Origin: Planctomycetaceae bacterium
Lineage (GTDB): Bacteria > Planctomycetota > Phycisphaerae > Phycisphaerales > SM1A02
Assembly: GCA_027488265.1 (NCBI GenBank)
Contig: JAIYCA010000040.1
Coordinates: forward strand, 1-9,302
Direction of reading: 5' to 3'
DNA: 9,302 nt
Shown here: piece after piece, positions 4,432 through 9,302 of the stretch
How positions within the stretch are numbered: the first letter of the stretch is position 1
Layout: each line of letters begins with the position of its first letter
Position numbers and translations under genes: made by a program
The notes under the pieces: model-generated
Told to the model about the DNA's origin: nothing
The model's database searches: none
The model's input: only the letters and a program-made list of their open reading frames with translations

Positions 4432-7400
4432 TCACTTCAACGTCTTGAGATACGCAACGACGTCGCGCATCTCGCTGTCGGTCAGCACAGGGCCCATCGC
4501 GGGCATCGCGCTCGCACCCGCGTTGGCGTAGCCATCGACGATGCGCTCATTCGGATTGATAAGTGAGTGCAGGAGATAGCGCGCGTCACCGCGTGATGCG
4601 ACGCCGTCAAGCGGCGGAGCGGCGTTGCCTCCGTTGCCCGCGATCGCGTGGCACTTCATGCAAACAGCACTCATGTGATAGAGGACGACGTTTCGACCAC
4701 GCGCAACATCGCCGCCGTCAAGCGTGAGCGATTCATATCGCGCGGTTGCGTCGTTCCCCAGTGACGTCTTCCAGCGGTCAAGCGCCGTGGCAACGGGGCC
4801 TTCAGTCCGCGCGCTGCCGGCTTCAACAATCTCAAGTCGCAGCGCAGGATCAAGCGAGCCATCGGCGAGTTGCTGCGCGATCGGCGCGAGCGCCGGGTCG
4901 GCCGCCACACCAAAGAAAGCGAGATCGCGAATGGCGCGCTGCCGCTCGAACGTCGTGCCGTGCTCGGCGGCATCAGAGAGCGCTGCGAGCGCGCGAGCAT
5001 CGTTCATCTCACGCAACATCGTGCGCGCTTCGGCACGCAATTCGGGCACATTGGACGCGAGCGCCGCATCGAGCGCGCCTGCTGCACGACCGCCAGAATC
5101 GCCCGCGAGCGAACGAAGACTCGATACGCGCTCGTTTGCCGAAAGCGTGGTGTCAGAGACGGCACGAAGCGCGGCTTCTGGATCGAGCGAGACGCCGAAC
5201 TTCGTGGCGACATCGCGCGCGACCGAACGAAGCGCGGGATCTGGACTCTCCGCCAGCGGCGCGAGTTTGCGCGCGAGGGTTGCTTTGAACGCGGTCTCAT
5301 CGCGCGCAGCGGTAGCGAGCACGCGGTACGCGCCGTTGACGCGATTCCGGGGCGCGCCATCCTTCCATGCGCTCAACGCTTCCAAGGCTTCCACACGCAT
5401 CGGCATCGGATTCGCGGGCGAAATTGCCACATCGCAGAGAAGGGCAGCGGACTCGGTCGTTCCTTCCGCGAGGCACGCTTCGATCGCGCGGCGCAGATGA
5501 GGGAACTCGCTGCGATCGACCGGCTGCGCGCCGATCGGCGCTTCGACGCGACCGCTTGGGAGTCGCCACATGATCGAGCAGTGGTCGCCACCGCCGCCTT
5601 CTGCGTGCAACGCTTGGATCGCATAGCGACGACCCTTCTCAAGACGCACGGGCTTCGAGCGTTGTGCCGGCTGACTCTCGTAATCGCCCGGATTCGAATA
5701 GCCCTCGACGTGCGCGATCTCGACGAGGCTCGCTGGATCATCGCTCGTACCGAGAAAGAGAATCGAGTCGTCGTCGCTCGCGATCGCGAGTTCGTATTCG
5801 CCAGTTTCTGGCGCTTCGATGACGCCGCGAATGCGCGCGATGTACTGATTTCCTGCGTTCTTCGGCGCTTCCGCAACAACGAGTTGCTTCGATTCATCGG
5901 GTGTGCGCGTAAACACTTCACCTTTGCGGAGATCTTCGACGGTGCCCACGCGTCCAAGCTTCCACACTTCGCGGGTGAACTCGTGGTTCATGCGCGGCGC
6001 TTCAGCGACGGTCGCAGAGGGTGGCGTTGCGAAACGCGCAGCACTCGCCGCAAGTTGCGGGCGAAGCGTATTCATCGGAATGTCGTTGATCGCGCGCGCG
6101 GCTTCGAGACGAATGACGCGCTCAGGATCGTTGAGGAATCCGGCGATGCGCGGATCGCGCAACTTACGCATCGCAAGACACGCAGCCATACGAATCGACG
6201 ACGCGGGATCTGCAGCGAGTTCACCGAGTCGCGCACGATCATTCATCCACGCGAGCGCTTGCACGCCAGCATGACGAAGGAAGGGATCGCGATCGGCGTT
6301 CTCCGCAATCATCGAAACGACAAACGGAGCCTTGTCGCGTGCGCCCATGCGACCGAGTGCCATCGCGGCGAACGCGCGGACGCGCGCGTTGTCGTCGGAG
6401 CAGAGGTCCGCGAGTGCGTCGGCTGCGGCGATCGCGCGCGCTTCACCAAGCATGCGCGCGGCTTGTGCGCGAATCTCCGCATCACGATCATCAAGCGCGG
6501 GCAACACGAGTTCCCACGGTTGCACGGTTCGCGTGAGTGACTGCGCTTCGATCGGACTCGATTCGCGAAGTCGCGCGGACGCTTGCTGACCGAGCGCCCA
6601 AATTGCGTGGATGCGTGCGAAGTGATTCGATGAAGACGAAACGATGTCGCCGAGCAGCGCCGTTGTTTCGCGACCGCGCGCAGCGAGCGCGAATTGTGCG
6701 CGCTGACGCACGCGACGATCAGCGTGCGCAAGGAGCGACGCGAGTTCGTCCGAATCGCGACCAGCGAAGCCTTCGGCGAAAAGTCGCTTCACTTCCGCGA
6801 TGCGTGGGTCGCTGATCTTCTGTGGATCCCACACGGCGTAGAGCTCGCCCTTGTCGCCGGAGCCCCAACCGCCGCCCCAGTCGGTCATGTACATCTTGCC
6901 GTCGTAGCCAAAGTCGACATCGGTCGGCAGCACGTTCTCGACGAACGGATGCTCATCGACGACTTTGAATCCCGCGCCGACTGGTTCCACCGCGAACGCG
7001 AGCACGCGCGAGTAACTATCGCCGCCGAGGAAGTCGCAGAGAAAGAAGTGATCCTGGTAGCGATCGGGAAGTCCGAGGCCCGGATAGAAGACGAGACCTG
7101 ATGGCCCGGCGCCGACGTGATCGAGTGGCGGAAGCGTCCACGCGGGTTGCAGTGGATTCGCCTCTTTCACCTTCATGCCTTCGAACCGATGCGGCGCAAG
7201 ATCGGGACGGAGATGCCAAATGCCTTCTTGATTCCACGGCCCGCGCTGATTCGCGCCCTCGAGCGTTTGGTAGTCCATCGACCAACCCGTCTCGCCGCCT
7301 TCCATGCAGTAGACGAAACGCGCCTTGTCACCGCCGTCTGAGTTGTTGTCGCCAGTGAAGAGGTTGCCGTAGTTGTCGAACGCGAGTTCTTGCGGATTGC

Positions 7401-8253
7401 GCAAGCCCGTGCAGTAGAGCTCGAGCTCGCTGCCATCGGGATTCATGCGGAACACGGCGCCGGAGCGCGGATCGTGCATCAACATGCCGTCCGACGTGCG
7501 CACGTGGTAACCGCGATCGCCGATCGACCAGTAGATCTTGCCGTCGTACCCAAGCACGAGTCCGTGCATGTCGTGGCCGCGCAGCGCAACACGCACGCCG
7601 TAACCCGACGAATCCTTCGCGACGACTTCCGCAACTCCGTCGCCATCGCGATCAAGCAGTCGCCAGAGATGCGGAATGTTCGTGTAGAAGATGTCGCCAT
7701 CGAGCGCGAGAAGCCCCGCGCCTGTTCCATCGAGCGGATCGTTGAAGGGACCGGCGAAGAGTGTGCGCGTTTCAGGCACACCGTCGCCGTCGCGGTCGGC
7801 GAGCTTCGTCACACGATCGGCGTACTTCGAGTAGTACGCCATGCCGCCTTCGCGCTTCGACGCCCACTTCTCGTACATCTTGAGTCGGTCTTCGACGGTT
7901 TCGCACGCGATGTCGTCGAGCAACCAGTACGAACTGTGTCGGTTGTCCTCAACGCCGAGGTCTTGGCGATCGCTTTCGGCGAAGTAGAAGTCGCCGCGTT
8001 CATCGATCGCGAACGCGACGGGGTCATCGAGCAGTGGGTAAAGCGCGACCGATGACTTCGCGAGGCCAGCGACTGGTTTGATCTTGCACGCCGCGTCGTC
8101 GACTTTCGGTGCGTTCGAAGCTGCTGCGTTCGCCTTCGCGGCCGAACCGTCGCCGTGTTGGGACGGCGGCACGGTTGTGGACGCGATCACTGGCGTCGAT
8201 ACCAGGCATGAAATCGGCAGAGTCAGGATGAACGACGCAAGCGAGGCGTGCAT
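4432..8253 (-). CDS. PVC-type membrane-bound dehydrogenase: propeller, HEAT repeats, PA14-like domain and C-terminal cytochrome c
   Basis: A 1273-residue exported multidomain protein of a type expanded in Planctomycetota. Residues 1-25 form a signal peptide, then a low-complexity linker (26-55). Residues about 65-480 form a propeller like that of soluble sugar dehydrogenases ('putative membrane-bound dehydrogenase' family), with two DRDGDG Ca-binding-like loops (153-158, 201-206), GHDMHGL (226-232), GLRNPQEL (283-290), GDNNSDGGD (301-309) and TDWGGGWG (457-464). HEAT-like repeats occupy about 485-740. A PA14-like domain spans about 755-913, with YELAIASDDDSILFLG (820-835). More HEAT-like repeats run from about 915 to 1165. 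A mono-haem module at the C-terminus has CMKCH (1198-1202) and candidate axial Met 1250 or 1253. It probably oxidises a sugar or alcohol in the periplasm and passes electrons to its haem; the substrate is unknown. ATG 8253 is the first possible start, since an in-frame TAG lies four codons upstream. Its ribosome binding site is weak (GACGAG directly abutting). Confidence 0.9.
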   Translation of the reverse strand: MHASLASFILTLPISCLVSTPVIASTTVPPSQHGDGSAAKANAAASNAPKVDDAACKIKPVAGLAKSSVALYPLLDDPVAFAIDERGDFYFAESDRQDLGVEDNRHSSYWLLDDIACETVEDRLKMYEKWASKREGGMAYYSKYADRVTKLADRDGDGVPETRTLFAGPFNDPLDGTGAGLLALDGDIFYTNIPHLWRLLDRDGDGVAEVVAKDSSGYGVRVALRGHDMHGLVLGYDGKIYWSIGDRGYHVRTSDGMLMHDPRSGAVFRMNPDGSELELYCTGLRNPQELAFDNYGNLFTGDNNSDGGDKARFVYCMEGGETGWSMDYQTLEGANQRGPWNQEGIWHLRPDLAPHRFEGMKVKEANPLQPAWTLPPLDHVGAGPSGLVFYPGLGLPDRYQDHFFLCDFLGGDSYSRVLAFAVEPVGAGFKVVDEHPFVENVLPTDVDFGYDGKMYMTDWGGGWGSGDKGELYAVWDPQKISDPRIAEVKRLFAEGFAGRDSDELASLLAHADRRVRQRAQFALAARGRETTALLGDIVSSSSNHFARIHAIWALGQQASARLRESSPIEAQSLTRTVQPWELVLPALDDRDAEIRAQAARMLGEARAIAAADALADLCSDDNARVRAFAAMALGRMGARDKAPFVVSMIAENADRDPFLRHAGVQALAWMNDRARLGELAADPASSIRMAACLAMRKLRDPRIAGFLNDPERVIRLEAARAINDIPMNTLRPQLAASAARFATPPSATVAEAPRMNHEFTREVWKLGRVGTVEDLRKGEVFTRTPDESKQLVVAEAPKNAGNQYIARIRGVIEAPETGEYELAIASDDDSILFLGTSDDPASLVEIAHVEGYSNPGDYESQPAQRSKPVRLEKGRRYAIQALHAEGGGGDHCSIMWRLPSGRVEAPIGAQPVDRSEFPHLRRAIEACLAEGTTESAALLCDVAISPANPMPMRVEALEALSAWKDGAPRNRVNGAYRVLATAARDETAFKATLARKLAPLAESPDPALRSVARDVATKFGVSLDPEAALRAVSDTTLSANERVSSLRSLAGDSGGRAAGALDAALASNVPELRAEARTMLREMNDARALAALSDAAEHGTTFERQRAIRDLAFFGVAADPALAPIAQQLADGSLDPALRLEIVEAGSARTEGPVATALDRWKTSLGNDATARYESLTLDGGDVARGRNVVLYHMSAVCMKCHAIAGNGGNAAPPLDGVASRGDARYLLHSLINPNERIVDGYANAGASAMPAMGPVLTDSEMRDVVAYLKTLK

Positions 8254-8337
8254 CTCGTCATGCTAACGGTGACGCGGAGTGAACCGAAGCGCTGAGCGCT
8301 GTTCAGCACGAAGTTGCCGAGCGAAACGCGGGCGGGC
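8254..8337. other. 84-bp spacer between two co-oriented minus-strand genes
   Basis: The spacer contains AGCGC-TGA-GCGCT (8288-8300) and an overlapping GCTGA/TCAGC inverted repeat (8291-8295 with 8303-8307), which could form alternative small hairpins. No T-run and no clear promoter boxes were found. Read-through from the upstream gene is possible, so the two genes may be loosely co-transcribed. Confidence 0.35.
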
Positions 8338-9300
8338 TCAATGGGCCGATATCGGCGCGGAAGATGAATCAGTTGGTGGCGCGATCGAGCCGCCATTGCG
8401 ACGGAGGATTTCTTGAATGAAGCTCGATCGTTGCATCTGCTCCAGAATGGCTCGCTCAAACGCATCAAGCGACCGCGGAACTTCGGCGCGCTGTGACGCG
8501 GTCATCAATGTGCCAAGCCCATCCTCGTAGCGTGCGCGAAGAAATGGCCACGCATCGCGTGCGCGGCCGGCGTAGACGAGTTCGAGAAATGCATCGAGGA
8601 CGAGCCCGAGCGCTTGGTCGCAGTTCGCGCTGGTGAACACTTCGGGTTCGGTCGCGGACGCGAGCGTGCGTACGCGGCCGGCGATCGCCTCGAGTTCATC
8701 CGCGTTGGGCGCGTCGGATTCGTCGGGGCTGTTCCACACGATCCCCGACGGGGTCGGCGTTCCTCGCATCGCGATGGTCGGGCTGTTTACACCAGTCGTC
8801 AGCCAATACTTATAGGCCAACTCGTAGGCGATCCAAACATCGGACTCAGGCTGCTCAGGATCGGATTTCGCGAATGAGCCCTCGTGCAGTACGGCGTACG
8901 GCAGGAAGTCTGGGTAGCCGGTGTCGTCGGAGGTTGCGTCGCCAACGCGAAAGGTGAACGTCTCACTCAGGCCGAGGGACCCACCCGAGTCGGATCGAAT
9001 CCAGAGGAGCGAGACTGGTTCCTCACAAAGCGGGTCTTGGAGCCGCGCGCTTCCAACCGTCGGGTGTGTAATGGCGGACGCGAAGACCACTCGGCCGCGT
9101 TGCCGGATCTCAACGATCGGAGATGCCAAGTCATCGGCCCAACGGGCTTTGGAGATCGTGACGTCGCAGCCGAGGAGTGTTTGGGTCTCTTTCACTTGAT
9201 ACCGAGGCAGGAAAAGCCGCCCGAGTCCGCCCAAAGCCCCGTTGTAAAGCCAAAAACCCACTCCCGCGCAGGCGAGCAACAGTCCTATTGACGTGATCAA
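8338..9300 (-). CDS. Membrane-anchored protein of unknown function, 5' end possibly outside the window
   Basis: At least 320 residues; I do not recognise the family. A hydrophobic segment (2-18, continuing weakly to about 31) looks like a single N-terminal membrane anchor, with the rest probably periplasmic. A lipobox-like LLAC (8-11) is also present but lacks a charged n-region. Residues 35-175 look beta-rich, with YELAYKYWLTTG (159-170) near the end. Residues 195-215 and 227-300 look alpha-helical (DQALGLVLDAFLELVYAGRA, then RSLDAFERAILEQMQRSSF). The tail is Ser/Pro-rich. The first visible start is a TTG at 9300, two bases from the window edge, and the frame stays open beyond it, so the true start may lie further right. 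The gene lies 84 bp upstream of the haem-protein gene on the same strand. Composition and continuity support a real gene; the function is unknown. Confidence 0.72.
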   Translation of the reverse strand: MITSIGLLLACAGVGFWLYNGALGGLGRLFLPRYQVKETQTLLGCDVTISKARWADDLASPIVEIRQRGRVVFASAITHPTVGSARLQDPLCEEPVSLLWIRSDSGGSLGLSETFTFRVGDATSDDTGYPDFLPYAVLHEGSFAKSDPEQPESDVWIAYELAYKYWLTTGVNSPTIAMRGTPTPSGIVWNSPDESDAPNADELEAIAGRVRTLASATEPEVFTSANCDQALGLVLDAFLELVYAGRARDAWPFLRARYEDGLGTLMTASQRAEVPRSLDAFERAILEQMQRSSFIQEILRRNGGSIAPPTDSSSAPISAH

Positions 9301-9302
9301 CG

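Noticed and set aside
4870..6540. Long plus-strand open frame (556 codons) opposite the haem-protein gene
   Set aside because: It is very rich in Arg, with no domain, signal or ribosome binding site. The minus-strand frame has clear domains throughout. It is a shadow of GC-rich codons.
7390..8055. Plus-strand open frame of 221 codons opposite the propeller domain
   Set aside because: Antisense shadow of the haem-protein gene, rich in Val, Arg, Ala and His with no recognisable fold.

Overview
The window looks like a chromosomal segment of a GC-rich member of the Planctomycetota, probably Phycisphaerae or a close relative. This is inferred from gene content only. One gene is a large exported protein joining a PVC-type 'membrane-bound dehydrogenase' propeller to HEAT repeats, a PA14-like domain and a C-terminal c-type haem motif. 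A second has the VPAPGALALL...RRRR tail common in Phycisphaerae. A third is a TMTC-like GT-C membrane protein with TPRs. No transposase, integrase, phage gene, CRISPR array, tRNA or rRNA was found.

Layout, left to right. Positions 1-141 are a gene-poor edge with weak hairpins. Positions 142-1203 (minus) encode a complete chromosomal-type ParB. Positions 1204-1353 are a divergent control region with two perfect 16-bp parS palindromes and a strong sigma70-like promoter for parB, whose predicted transcription start falls at the edge of the inner parS. Positions 1354-3447 (plus) encode the GT-C/TPR membrane protein, interrupted in phase by an 18-A homopolymer. Positions 3448-3771 are a 324-bp non-coding stretch with small hairpins. 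Positions 3772-4323 (plus) encode a small secreted protein with a PEP-CTERM-like (PAP variant) anchor. Positions 4355-4385 form a bidirectional terminator hairpin between convergent genes. Positions 4432-8253 (minus) encode the 1273-residue haem/propeller/HEAT/PA14 protein. Positions 8338-9300 (minus) hold an unrecognised membrane-anchored protein whose 5' end may run off the window.

Functionally there are two themes. One is chromosome segregation: ParB and its parS sites without parA beside it, in an arrangement suited to autoregulation. The other is the cell envelope: a GT-C-type enzyme of the inner membrane, an exported surface protein, a secreted oxidoreductase-like haem protein and a membrane-anchored unknown. 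The most noteworthy DNA-level signals are the parS/promoter overlap, a third degenerate parS inside parB, the A18 tract that could switch the TPR domain on and off by slippage, and ten copies of the octamer GCGATCGC (the cyanobacterial HIP1 core) spread through the right three quarters of the window.
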